Origin: Platerodrilus igneus | Taxonomy: Eukaryota; Arthropoda; Insecta; Coleoptera; Lycidae | NCBI GenBank assembly: GCA_036346225.1 | Contig: JARFIW010000108.1 | Coordinates: 2,480,001 to 2,544,000, forward strand | Direction of reading: 5' to 3' | DNA length: 64,000 bases | In this document: positions 1 through 11,187 of the stretch, piece after piece | Position numbering within the stretch: position 1 is the stretch's first letter | How the letters are laid out: every line of letters starts with the position of its first letter | Notes under the pieces: generated by a model | Told to the model about the DNA's origin: nothing | The model's database searches: none | Seen by the model: the letters and a program-made list of their open reading frames with translations, nothing else | Program-made: the position numbers and the translations under genes

Positions 1-1060
1 GGAGAATTTAAGTGGGGTGTTTAAGATCTTGATTTTGGGAGGACGTTGTAGGTTTAGAAAGCCTTTCAGTAGGAGAAGTTTTGATATTGATGGGGATAGT
101 GGTTGTTTATTTAAGAGGGACCAGGATTCTATGTAGGATGTCGGCGTTACGGCTGTTTGTTCAATGGAGGATCTAGAGTTACCGTAGATAAGGAATGTGA
201 CATCATCTGCGTATGCGAGGGTGGTGACGTTGGGTATATTGTGTAAGAGTAAGGGATTAATGGCTATGCTCCAGAGGGTGGGGGATAAACAGGAGCCTTG
301 AGGGCATCCTTGGCAAAGGGATTTGGATTTGCGGTACTAATTTGAGGTTAGGGATGCTGTTCTTGAGATTAGGAATGAGTTAATTATTTTGCACAGGTTT
401 GAAGGAAGGTGGGATAGTTTAACAGGTTAGGCCACCAGAGGTAGCCGAAAGCGGATTTGAAGTCCAGGAAAAGCGCGATTGTGTACTTGGATGTGGAATT
501 TTTAACAGAGGAAACTAGGAGGCTGATGGTTTTTTCTGCACTGTGGTTGGGTCTAAAACCGTGTTGAGATGGGGATAGAATGTTGTGGTCCATGATATGG
601 GAATTGATTTTGTGAAGGATTATTTTCTCCAGGAGTTTGCCTAATGTAGAGAGCAGTGCAACTGGGCGATAAAATTTTTCGGTTTTCGGGTGGCTTGTCA
701 GGTTTTAGGATGAAAGTTATTGATGCGGATTTTAAGAGTTCAGGAAAGGTTCCTGTGGATAGGCATTTTTTGAAGAAGATGTGGATGGGATTTCTGATTA
801 AGGGTCATGATTGTTGTAGGATTAGATTTGTGATAAGGTTTGGTCCAGGAACACTTTTTGGATTGAAGTTCTTGACTAAGGTATCTAGTAGGGTTATGTC
901 AACGTCTTGGTCTGGTCTGGCGTTTAGTAAGAGGTGTAGAGACGTCTTTGTAGTTTATGGGGGAGTTATATATTGGTGCTGTTAGGATGTGGGTACGGGA
1001 CGGTTTGATTAATTTGCGATAGGTGGTCCAAAGGTTTCTGTCGTGATCAGCTATGATATT
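1..1060 (-). pseudogene. LINE reverse transcriptase (copy A)
   Basis: Reverse transcriptase remnant read from about 1060 down to 1. The stretch at 384-593 carries the fingers motif SPSQHGFRPNHSAEKT followed by palm motif A, FLDFKSAF. The palm catalytic box YADD is intact at about 195-225 in a different frame (LAYADDVTFLIYG). The region 600-985 gives recognisable fingers sequence only through several frameshifts. A functional LINE RT is about 450-500 residues uninterrupted; here at least three breaks are needed. Same family as the RT at 1884-2660 and 59900-60568. Confidence 0.8.
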
Positions 1061-1354
1061 GTGTAGCGTCTATGATGAGTGATTTGTATTCTCGTCGTGT
1101 GGTACGGAATATGTTGAAAAGTAGTTGTATGTTATCAGGGTTGTTATTGCGGAGTGCTTGTTGTAGTTGGTGTCGTTGTTGTGCCAGGGAACGTCGTTTG
1201 GCTGTCAGTATGGGATCCACCAGAGTGTCGATCGTTGTGTGCGTGTTGTCTTCGGAATGGTAGTTTGTGCGGCAATTAGAATGTTTGTTGTGATTAGTTG
1301 CGTGAGTTCGTTTACATTAAGATCGTTTCATGGGGTGTGTGGGAAATCTGGTAG

Positions 1355-1690
1355 TTAGGGTTTCTTGAAATTTTTCCAGTCGGCTTTGGAGGTATTGAGA
1401 GTATCGGATTTGGCAAAAGATCTAGCGGGTAGGTTTGGAAGAATTGTGAAAGTTATAGGGTTTTGGTCAATAGTGGTATGCATGCGTGAGGTTTCCCAGG
1501 AGTGGATTAAGTGTGATGTTGAGGCAGTAGTGATGGTGAGGTCAATGTGGGACGTGACTGTGGCTGTTTCGCAGGTTGGGATATGTGAAGGTGTGTTGTG
1601 TATGTAAAGGTTTTTGAGTGTAATAAAATCTTCTTGCCAGCTGTGCATTAGAGATTTAGTAATTAGAATTTTTATGTTAGTCTTTGTCAT
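1355..1690 (-). pseudogene. LINE endonuclease C-terminal half (copy A)
   Basis: A 111-codon open stretch matching the last half of the APE-type endonuclease of LINEs, which nicks target DNA to prime reverse transcription. Visible landmarks are a segment reading SHIDLTITT, equivalent to the family's S-x-IDLT strand, and a later IDQNPITF at the position where the catalytic SDH-x-P/L-I is normal. The serine and histidine are therefore replaced (SDH to IDQ), which should destroy nicking. The N-terminal half with the first catalytic Glu is missing because the copy is 5'-truncated next to copy B. Domain identity rests on these motifs and on its position upstream of the RT; moderately confident. Confidence 0.65.
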
Positions 1691-1694
1691 TGTT

Positions 1695-2660
1695 TTGTAT
1701 TCTGTGGCTTGTAGGGTGCGGTCATGTAATTGTATTGGTATTCTTTTCTTTAGGTTTCTAAGTTGAACTTTGGAGTGGGGCAGGATGTTTAGGGGTGGTT
1801 GTTTCGGAATTCTGTTTAGTGCTAAAGTGGGGGTTGTTCTGAAGGCTCTTATGGAAAATAATAGGAAAGGTCTTATGATTTGATTAAGGTTTCTGCGGAA
1901 ATGAAGTGTTGTAAGGGGGTACCTGGAGTCTATTGCAAAATTTATAATAGGAATTATTATTTGTTGTAGGATTAGTTTTAAGGGTGGGGCCAGTTAGTTC
2001 AGTAGATTTTGGTATGAAATGGTGTATATTGTTAAGGATTGATTTGGTTTTGGATCGGAGATATGATAGATGTGGGTGCATTCTAAGTCTTGTTTCGATT
2101 TGGATTCCAAGGTTTATGGTAGATTTGGATAAGGTTAAAGGGGTGTTAAATATGTGGATAGTGGGGGTACGTTGGAAATGTCCTCTAAGTAATAGGATTT
2201 TGGATTTAGCGGGCGTTAGAGGTTGTTTATTTAGTAAGGACCAGAATTCAATTTTTTTGATTAAGAGGCGGGTAGTATTTTCTAAGGATTTGCGCAAGTT
2301 TCCATTTATGAGGTAGGTTAGATAATCAGCATAGGCGAAGGTAGAAATATTAGGAATGTTAAGGTCTAGGAGGAAGTTTATAGAAAGGTTCATAGTATGG
2401 GTGAGAGTATTGATCTTTTTGGATATCCCTGGATAGGAGTTTGGTTATTAAAAAGTATAGTTGGAGTATAAGTTTGCAGAACGTGAGTGTAGGTAGAATT
2501 TTAGGATTCAGTATATATTTTGAGGAAAGTTGACTTTTTTAATTTGTGAGAGGACATTGGGCCACAATAAGAGATCAAAAGCGGATTGAAAGTCTAGAAA
2601 GATTATGCTATTAATATTTAAGTCAATCTGGCATCCGAACCATTGGGACTCCAGTAACGA
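1695..2660 (-). pseudogene. LINE reverse transcriptase (copy B), palm-thumb and C-terminus
   Basis: Second copy of the same LINE RT. From 2660 downward it shows palm motif A (FLDFQSAFDLL at about 2560-2615) and then, in one 169-codon open frame (1884-2393), the palm box AYADYLTYLI, the thumb (an FWSLLNKQPLTPAKSK stretch) and the C-terminal region. The catalytic YADD is changed to YADY, losing the second aspartate, so the enzyme would be inactive. The C-terminal tail continues to about 1700, where copy A starts. Sequence above 2660 shows no further coding match, so this copy is 5'-truncated within the RT. Confidence 0.78.
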
Positions 2661-4480
2661 TTCAAATTTTAAAAAGTGACGTAATTTTACAAGCGTTTTG
2701 TTACTTAGGTGTTGTATGAATTGAGTCCCAATTTTAATTGGTATGAATGGCGCTGACGAATTACATTGTTCCGAATCGTATGGGAAAATTGTGCCATTGA
2801 CATTTGAGTTAATCTGGTATTTGAATCATTGTGATTCCAGTACTGACCCAAATTTTGAAGAATGTCATAGTTATACGGATGTTGTGTCACCTTGGAGTGA
2901 GGAGACTTTGGAAAACATGTTTAAGGTTTAAGATTATATAGAATTTATAGCCCATGGATGTGGTAAGTTGTCACCAAGCGCTTTATATCATTTTGCAACG
3001 TTTACATCCCTTTACGTCTACAATTCAGGAATCACTGATATTTGAAGGTTTAATTAGAAACAATGGCAATGCGTGTACGGTTATTTACAAACGAAACGAT
3101 CAATAGATAGGAGATGTAACTTTAGCACAATCTTTATGAGACCCCCAAATTGTCCACGCTCCTTTACACAACCCTCACAACCCTAAAAGTTTTCCAGCTT
3201 TACAAAACGATTGAAAACTTAAGATCAGAAATATCCGAGCATCTTGCAAATCGCAAACGCTTTGTCTGCTTTGAGATCAATACCAAACCGTGACGTCATA
3301 TCTCGGCCATCTTGTCATATCTCCTCCATTCTGAAAGATGCCATCTCCTGAAACGTTCCCCCTTCCTAATCATCCTAAAATATCATATTGTTAGACATTC
3401 GTAAAACCGCAAAGTTTAACTGAAATTGAATGTTACTAAGCAACGAAATACCAGCAGTTTATGAAGGGACTCGAAGAATAATGAGACATGTAGTACTTGA
3501 AGTAAGTGGTAATTCATATTATGCCCATCGGTATTCGCGTGCCGTATCTATTTTGCAACGAGTAACTGCCAGCTGCAAAGGTGGTCTAACAATTATGTAC
3601 GTTGAAGTGGTGCTTGAAGGATACTTGTATCAATCAGCTATTACATTGTCTTTATCCTGAAGAGAGTGCAGACACGAGCCTGTATTGTTTTAAATATCGA
3701 ACCCCCCAAGTGCTATTAGTTTCGTAGTTATTACCACCCAAGTAAGAGATTATCCTCAGATGACATGTGAAATCATAAGCTGGAATTTGGGGCGCCTTAC
3801 GAAACGAAGTTTAAGAAGGTTTCATAATTGGAAAACCAATTAGATATAAAGTTAGGTTCGGATAATTAAAAAAATTTAATTACTTTGAACTTTTCACATC
3901 GCCTAACTGATAGATTCGTGATACTCAAAACTTTTCAAGTAATTGTCTCGAGATTTTTCCATTGTCGTGGCTTTGCGTACACCAACCTCGGGCCTGAGTA
4001 AAAAAGTCATAAAGGCTACTGGCTAACAGGGGCACAACCCCCAATACCTCCGGAGATCCTTACTCCTCTCACTAGACGACAACAGAAAATCACCACCGAC
4101 TAATTTTTCCAAAAAACCTTCGAAAACAAGAAACTAAAATATAAAAGCGACTTTAACAGGTTTACACCCTAGATGGATAAAGGCAATCCCAAAATTCCGC
4201 CCAATTCTGATAAACCATTCCTTCTGATTATGGAGTGGAACACTCATTAGAAAAGTGAGAGAAAGAAAGTAAGAAGCCGTCAGATGCCCCAGATACATAG
4301 AGACAACCTCACTATCGCATCCTATTTTAATAGGCTAGTCTTCGAATCCTAGAGCCAAACAGTCACTAGAAAAATTAGAAAAATAAATGTAAGAAGCCGC
4401 CACTAGGTTTCTAGAAAAGTTATAGAAAGGAAATTTACGAAACTGCAAAGGAAGAAGCTGGATGTCTTACAAGCCGGAGA
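2661..4480. other. AT-rich DNA without a recognised gene
   Basis: No coding match found on either strand. A 76-codon open frame at 3430-3660 (+) resembles no family known to me and has no supporting context. At 4240-4440 a loose degenerate repetition of purine-rich sequence is visible (AGAAAGTAAGAAGCCGTCAG-like segments around 4260-4280 and 4387-4400). Probably old decayed repeat DNA. Confidence 0.4.
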
Positions 4481-4605
4481 TATAGGTTCGAATCCTGTCC
4501 GGCACCTTATATTCTCCATCTATCAATTACTAGCTCTATTTGAAATGATCATTTGGGCTTTGCATAAAAGTCTAAGCTATTATTTTGTTTCATTAACTAG
4601 TATAC
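4481..4605 (+). repeat. SINE-like fragment with tRNA T-arm (copy 1)
   Basis: Position 4485-4495 is GGTTCGAATCC, a perfect RNA polymerase III B box, flanked by bases that pair as a T stem and followed by an acceptor-like CCGGCACC. No A box or cloverleaf is evident upstream, so it is not a tRNA gene. The following 100 bases (TTATATTCTCCATC, CAATTACTAGCTC, GAAATGATCATTTGGGCTTT) recur nearly unchanged at 20361-20480, showing a dispersed repeat. Best read as the 3' part of a tRNA-derived SINE truncated on its 5' side. Confidence 0.6.
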
Positions 4606-4975
4606 AATGCTAGGAGAAAGACGCCATTATGGTCAATAAGGGCAAAATCCAAGTTGAGGTTATTAATCATAAAAGCCTAAACTTTCTGTAAGAATACCCG
4701 AGCGCATACGTGTACGCAGTGTATTAGTTAAATAAATGCATTATTTATGCTGTAGCAGTGAAATATTTTAATAAGAAAGAGTAATTTACTTTACCGAAGA
4801 GTTACATTCTTATCTAATAGAAAGCACTACAAGTAGATGGTTACTGGTCACGTATTATTTGCTATTATAATAAATAAAAGCCAACATTTGCATGATAACA
4901 GTGATATTGAAACAATTTTTGTTTATGAAGGTAAAATTTTCCAAACAATATGCTTATTTATAATTAGACTTGATG

Positions 4976-4976
<1 letters not shown>

Positions 4977-5018
<42 letters not shown>
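4977..5018. repeat. (TA)n microsatellite
   Basis: About 40 bases of uninterrupted TA dinucleotides. Confidence 0.95.
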
Positions 5019-5021
<3 letters not shown>

Positions 5022-6000
5022 CTAAGTTTACTTTGAAATGGTGATTATTGCTGTATTTCTGCGAACGAGTGAAACCATTTAAAAGACGATACTCAATAAG
5101 CTAAGTATAAGTACACGAATTATAATTAAAAATGTGTTTCAGTTAGTTTAATTTCGCCAATGCCGAAAATCGTAAGTAAAGCTATATATTTAAATTAGTT
5201 ATATAATGCGATTGTTTGGGGCTTTACATCTTGTTTTAATTATTACTCCAAGTAGTACTGTAAATACCACTTTAATTATTAGCTTCAATATTAATTTTAC
5301 TTCTAGTACTTGATGAAGCTTAAGGTTTATTCAAATTCTATTACAATCTGTTTAATTTAATTCTACTTCAATTGAATTCGTTGTAGAATAAATTTTGACT
5401 TAGACCTGGTGAAAGTTTTCATAATTTTATACAACAATCAATCCTTTGGACACAAGTTTGTGTTCAAAATTTTAAAGCATCAAAAAGCTGTTTGGTCTAG
5501 AATTAATTTAGGGTTCTTGAATTTAAAGGTCAGATTAGTGTTTAAGATTTGTATTTTTCTACAAAGGACTTCATGAAATGAGTATTCTGTATTTAATAAC
5601 TTTATTGTGACGTTGTAGCTTTAAGGTTTAATTAACTCAAAGATTCTTAGAGGAAATTTTTATAACAGAGGGCAATTTACACGTACATTTTTAAAGAAAT
5701 AAGTTCGGTGGTTGAAGAACGCTGACACTGCAAGTCCTTGCAACTTTATTCCGAGTATAAGTTGAAACTTTAGTTATATTTTCATGCGATTTTTGTACTA
5801 ATTTTTATTTTTCTATATTATTTTCAGAATATTTTTATTCTGAAAATTTTAGTATGGGTTAATATAGTAATTTAATCGAGCTAGAGAGTGTTTATGTCCC
5901 ACGTACTAAATAGTCAAGGAAGTGGTTTCCTTAATATAAATTGGAGATTCTGCATTTGTTGTACAGGCAAACCTCAATATCACAATATGTATAATGTGAG

Positions 6001-6042
<42 letters not shown>

Positions 6043-9000
6043 CGCGCGTAAGTGTGTCATATTATCTAAATAAAACTACCCAAAATCATAAAAAATCCAA
6101 ATTTTGAAAAACTGGTAAAAACGAGTTCTAATCCGATCCCCTAAAGACATGAGTTTTCATTTAAAACACTTCTAAATAAGTACGTAGGTAAAGAATACAA
6201 ATTTCTTGATAATAAATCCCGTGCTTCTAATTACAAAACAAAGTATCATTTAAATATGTAAATATTTGTCCTCTTCGGAAGGTCTAATGCCATTTAATAA
6301 ATCGTTGCGTAGTAAAGTACTATCACTGAAAACGTAATTTGTGCAACTTTACTTTTGCTAGAAGCATTTATTTTTCTAAAAAATTTTTTCGATTTTAATA
6401 AATAACGTAAAATCCAATATTCAACAGGGCTAATATTCTAGATTGTTCTAATGCTGATAACTCAGTGGGTAGCGAAAATGAACTCATAAATCAATGATCA
6501 TGAATGAATGAAAACATACCAATTAATGAGTAACAGCATTTAGATAAGATAAGACATGTAAAGATTATAAATTAGATAAGATAACCGCGATAACAAGCGT
6601 TTTCATTCATTTCTGAAACGCTACACCAATTAACAAAGAAAGTAAAATTTTACAACCTAATAGTGTAAAATGACCGGAATTTCGTGGAAGTTTCATCATA
6701 CCAGGGGAGTCAGACCAACTGAAAAGGTATGGTACTTTTCTAGAGTTTGTGACGTAGCGACGATTTTATTATATAGAACCGTGAAAGAATGCAAACGAGT
6801 CATTCGCAAACGGTCGTTCTGTTTAGAATACTTGCCGACGATCCTTTTTGTTGGTGATTTACAAACTGCACTGAAAGTAAAATTGTATGCAAGGTCACGT
6901 GGATATTTTATACTTGGCAGAACGATATGTTTCTAAATATAACGTTCGACGTACGAAAGCAAACATTATTGTAATGTTATTGAAGACAAACGGAAAACAG
7001 AATGAAGTTTATTGATAAAGTAGATTTCCTTACGACAAGGCAGATATCAATACCCCGTAAAAGAAAAAATGGATTTTTCCAATGCAGTTTAGTTTGATGA
7101 ATTTATTTTGAACACGCAAGTATATCTTTGTTTAAATCTTTTGAAGAACATTTGTGTACTAATTAATTTAAGTAGGTTAAATTACAAAAGGGTTTAGTAT
7201 ATAAATATTTTTCTGATGATGGATATTGTAAGCCTGTTTCAAATTTGATTAAGTTTGGCTATTCTCAAAGGTTAGTACAGATCATCTGGTCAACTACGAT
7301 TTTTTTCTTTTTCTGAGATAAGAGAGATTACTGCAATTATCCTTCCTATTTATAATAAGTTGTACATAGTGTGACTTACATAAAAAAATCTGGGAGAGAT
7401 TATATGCTCTTCATATTAATCTATAGTAATTATGAAATATTTGTTTTTAACTTAAGATGTACTTTTATAATTTTAATGCTTGTGTGAAAGTAATCTTTTT
7501 GGAATCTCTGTGTCGAAGAAAAAAGTTCAAAGCTTTAAAGTAGAAGATAACGTAATCAAATCATAATCAGAACTGCACTGCCATAACTAACGCTCATCAC
7601 TGTAATTTAAATTTCAACCAATTGTTCGAGAACATACTCAAATATGCAAACAATATTTTCGAAACTTCGTATTGTAATCTTTTAAATACAAAGCATGTAC
7701 CTGTCAATCAAGAGATCTCGCTCCGTAAAGCCTGCCAATTATCTTCTGTCCTCAAATCCTTCATTTACGTTCTAATGTAATCTTTCTTGTTGGAAGTAAA
7801 CCAGCCGGCACTACAGTAGTCTCCGATCATGTGCCCCACGGATAGTGCAGAGATTTTTGTAATTTTGACCTCACGATTTGAATGTTACTTCTTTTCTGTA
7901 AATTTAGAAACCTGACGTTGAGCGCCAATTTTCTATTTCTTCTGAATTCATAGTCACTTCCTCTATCCAACAGTCGCAGAATCTACTACATAGATAAAAT
8001 AACACACTTTCACCGCTATATCAGCGTGTAGAACATAAACTCTGTCTGACTCAAAAACAATTGGTTTGATAAACAAAATTTTAGGCAAACAAATATTTAT
8101 AGTTGATATTAATAATGAACAAAAAAAAACGAGAAATAGCGCAAAGCAAATCACTTTAAAATTACGAGAAGTTTACCAAAGTATTATTTTACACTTCGCA
8201 TATACTGCTATGGACCTATCAGGGTCAGAGCACCATCACCTCAGATTATTTTGGTAAATATATATTTTTATAAATTGTTTTTGGTTATAAATTATCTTTT
8301 AAATAAGTATTTGAATTAATTAGATTTTGCAACTACAAAATTTGACACTAAATTAAGGAATATACAATGCAAATGTCCAATAACCCTTAAGATAAGCATA
8401 AAACTTAAAAGCTAATCTGACTTTAATTCCAGAAGTCCAGAATTACGTCCCTTTAAACAATTTTCTTAACACAGGCGTCTTAAGGATTGATATCCAAGCA
8501 AAGTTACAGAAAACTGACAACCACTTTAAATCAAAACTCTCAACCCGTAGCAAATTTTATTTTAAAAGTACCAAACCAAGTAGGTTAGTACTAATATTTG
8601 AAGCTATAAAAATATCTTTGCATTACTATTTAAAATTTTTAATTGAAACGATGGTATTTATTGCGGTATTTAAAGTATTAGTTGAAATCCAAATTTGAGT
8701 CTTGCATAGAGGGTTACTAAGTGAGGTGCTCGGAATCTGATCAGATTCGTGTTTAGCGTCGTACTCAGAATGTTACTTAATGCCCTAGAATAATGCCACT
8801 ACTAAAACAATTCAAACATGCATATTTTAATTACGATTTTCGATCGGCAAGCAAAACTACTTTTTAATTACACTTTTTAAAATGCAATATTTTTATTTCT
8901 ACTTAATCGTAGCACTTATTTTAAATGTTCACTTGTTTACTTAACATGCAACAACTCCATTCGAAGTGAATCTACTGTTATTTATAATGTTTATTTCAAC

Positions 9001-9769
9001 ACAGAGCCATTCGTTTCGGAAAATTTTCATCCTACGTCTTATGCTCAACTTGGTCAAAGGTACATCCAGGGAGCGACCTGCCCTATCAAAACAGAACTCC
9101 ATTCGTTGAATGCTTTGACTCTCGTGAGTTCGACGTCATTGTCATATGTAAATTACAACAATGTTTATTTTCTATACATTGATATTCACTTAGTGTAAAT
9201 GACACAGTTGTTTTGATTTGGCCTTTAACTGACCTTTAACTAGCCTACGTGATCTTTTAAAAGTAGTGCATTTATAATAAGAATCTGAAACTTTACATAA
9301 TTTGCGTGACCTTTTGTAGATTACCGCAATTTGCAGCTTAAATAGGATCAGTTGTCTAATTAATAACTTTTAATGCTACATGAACGAGAAATACTTATAA
9401 AATGTTCATCTATTTCACTAATATGAGACGCATTTTTCAACCACCGAGCGCTCTCAATAAAAGTTTTGCTCCTTTATACTTATTACTAAGTTTCAATGCT
9501 AAATGGAGGATGTGCATAAAACTCTCGTCAATTAAACTAATAAAAAGGGCATTTTTGAATACTAAGCGTTTTTAATAAGAGTTTGTCCTTTTATAATAAT
9601 TTACTCCGAGTTGGAATTCAGACTTTGCAGACTAAGATGGCGTAGTACTTTTCTTGGCAATATGATACCAGATACAAGACGAGCAAGAAAGCGTTATTAG
9701 TTACTTTAGCAAGGTGTTCTCTATGCCAGAACAAAATTATTACACTACAAGACGGAAGCTGTAGTCTGT
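5019..9769. other. AT-rich DNA without a recognised gene
   Basis: Apart from the GT/GC tract at 6003-6048 I see no transposon coding region, RNA gene or convincing exon. Short open frames such as 6670-6936 (+, 88 codons) have no domain, no neighbour and no splice context that I can support. At 9395-9605 two diverged tandem copies of about 115 bases can be aligned (both with a GCATTTTT core, an AATAAAAGTTTTG-like stretch and CCTTTATA). The segment may be host intergenic DNA or very old repeats. Confidence 0.4.
6003..6048. repeat. (GT)n(GC)n alternating purine-pyrimidine tract
   Basis: About 15 GT units pass directly into about 7 GC units. Such alternating tracts are classic Z-DNA formers; the sequence shows the tract, the conformation is an inference. 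Confidence 0.95.
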
Positions 9770-10341
9770 GGTGAAATTCGCATAACACTTTACTAAGTAC
9801 TTCTACAGGAAAAAATTTCACTTACAAAGCGACCACACCATACTGAAGTGGATGCTACGATTTAGAAACTGCGAAGGCAAGTCGTCAGATGGAACACCGT
9901 GTTTGTACAAGTTATCGTAGCGGATACGCTTTCGAGACGGCCTTGTTCGAAAGATTGTAGCTACTGTCCACGGTTAGAAAGTAAGTGTGATCAACTTAGT
10001 AGGACTGCCGCAATCAATGACGATTGACAGCTTTTACGGATGCAAACGGAACAAATGAACGACAAAGACCTAGGCGTCATTCTGTGTTTGAGAGCCCCAG
10101 AAAGTGTTTCGGTTGCTGGGTATGAGGAATGCCCGAACAACACTATTGCGCTGGCAATCAGATGGTTCGGTAGGGCGAACGAATTGCACCTTGGGTATGT
10201 GCAATTCTGAGGTATCTCCCAACATAAGAAAGAGAATGAGACAAATATGTTTATCTATTTTTATTGGCCTATCGGTCTTTGGTTTATGAAGGCATTGGAC
10301 CTACACGTGCTATGCCGAGACGCGAAATACGTTTACTCTGT
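9770..10341 (+). pseudogene. Ty3/gypsy pol remnant: RNase H end and integrase linker
   Basis: Plus-strand remnant of a gypsy polyprotein. At about 9780-9870 a frame reads KHFTKYFYRKKFH then SDHTILKW, matching the RNase H segment with the (T)DHxxLxW box. After a frameshift, about 9915-10060 shows the ADTLSRRPC signature that joins RNase H to integrase, a Cys-rich segment (CSYC) and a linker with QTEQMNDKDLGVIL. The order is as in insect gypsy pol. Stops and frameshifts are frequent. A second partial copy of the linker lies at about 11400-11490, so this part of pol is duplicated. The solo LTR at 10346 interrupts the sequence. Confidence 0.7.
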
Positions 10342-11187
10342 GATCTGTTATAATTTTACTATGTATAATTCCCGGGAGGCTCCGTGGCGTAGTGGTATGT
10401 GTGTGACTACTACGCCCAAGGTCCCAGGTTCGAATCCCGACACGGTCCGCTTGAAAATGTTAGGCGAGCATTTTTCACAAAAATACGCCCTCGTTCGGAT
10501 GAGAGGTAAATGGAGGTCCCGTGTGTGAGTGTTGTCACGCACGTTAAAGATCCCTACCTTGCTTGGAACAGCAAGGGTTCGGCAAAATTCAAAATTTTCC
10601 AGGTAACAAAAACTCGCTTCCTGGCCAGTGTTGTACCTTCGGGTGGAGCATTGGAAAAAACACATGTAATGTATAATTCCCGCCATTTTATAACATATAC
10701 CGACCACGCTTTCGAGTGATGCAACCGCTTTTTAAGTCAAATTTGCAAGCATAATTTAAATAAAATCAAATTACTCACGTGGTGGCATCTCGGAACTTCA
10801 TCTCAGGGTCCAACGGTGATTTGCAGGTTGGGTTCGGTTACGTCATGTTGAATTCAAATTCCTATCCGTCCTTCACGTAACTTTTGTTGCACTCGTAAGT
10901 AAATGAAAGGATTAGGTAATAGGTACACTAAAGTAAGGTACAAGGAACCTACATATCTATTCCTAAAAGAAAGGACACACACCACACAGATAGGTGTTGC
11001 TTGATCGAGGGCTCGTGGCTTAATGCCTGCTTTCGACACTCGCACACCTCCGCATTCACTCTGCGCGGACGCGACTGTCGGCGACGACGGAAGTTAACAT
11101 TTTTAATTTAAAAATACGCGGCAATTAACGTATAAATTGTAACTAAATCTAAGACATGTTACATTGCCTTTTGGCATGTAACAGATC
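10342..11187. mobile_element. Solo LTR with 4-bp target duplication, carrying a SINE
   Basis: A TG...CA bounded segment from 10346 (TGTTATAATTTTAC) to 11183 (GGCATGTAACA) is flanked by GATC at 10342-10345 and 11184-11187, a 4-bp duplication of the size made by gypsy integrases. It is about 530 bases once the SINE and one SINE duplication are subtracted. The 3' end (TTGGCATGTAACA), an internal AACCTACATATCT block and the 5' TGTTATA start recur in the insertion at 48422-49035, so both are one LTR family. No internal retroelement region adjoins it, so it is a solo LTR. TACTCAC at 10772-10778 reads GTGAGTA on the minus strand. Confidence 0.75.
10361..10682 (+). mobile_element. tRNA-derived SINE with 14-bp target duplication (copy 1)
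   Basis: The body at 10375-10668 starts with a tRNA-like head. The A box TGGCGTAGTGG is at 10385-10395 and the B box GGTTCGAATCC at 10427-10437, with 31 bases between them, ideal for RNA polymerase III. The tRNA-unrelated body follows (TTTTTCACAAAAATACGCCC, GTTAAAGATCCCTACC) and a tail ending in ACATGTA. Perfect duplications ATGTATAATTCCCG lie at 10361-10374 and 10669-10682. A second copy is at 45481-45807. The SINE sits inside a solo LTR, so it arrived later. The partner LINE supplying RT is not identifiable from the tail. Confidence 0.92.

Larger units (their letters stand above)
1..1694 (-). mobile_element. APE-type LINE, copy A (5'-truncated, runs off the window)
   Basis: Minus-strand non-LTR retrotransposon fragment. 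Reading from high to low coordinates it holds the second half of an apurinic-like endonuclease, a linker, the reverse transcriptase fingers and palm, and the start of the thumb, which leaves the window at position 1. Copy B abuts directly at about 1694 with no poly(A) or unrelated spacer, so the two fragments lie head to tail. The palm motifs resemble R1/Jockey-like insect LINEs, but I cannot name the clade. Stops and frameshifts show it is dead. Boundaries are inferred from where coding similarity changes register, good to perhaps 20 bases. Confidence 0.75.

Noticed and set aside
4441..4505. Possible tRNA gene ending in GGTTCGAATCC...CCGGCACC
   Set aside because: No A box, no anticodon arm and no pairing 5' acceptor strand; the following sequence is a dispersed repeat, so it is a SINE-like fragment.
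6670..6936. 88-codon open frame as a small gene
   Set aside because: No recognisable motif, neighbour or splice context; length is within chance for the composition.
10375..10450. Functional tRNA gene
   Set aside because: Boxes are good, but the 3' acceptor strand runs into a repeated SINE body and the unit has target duplications.
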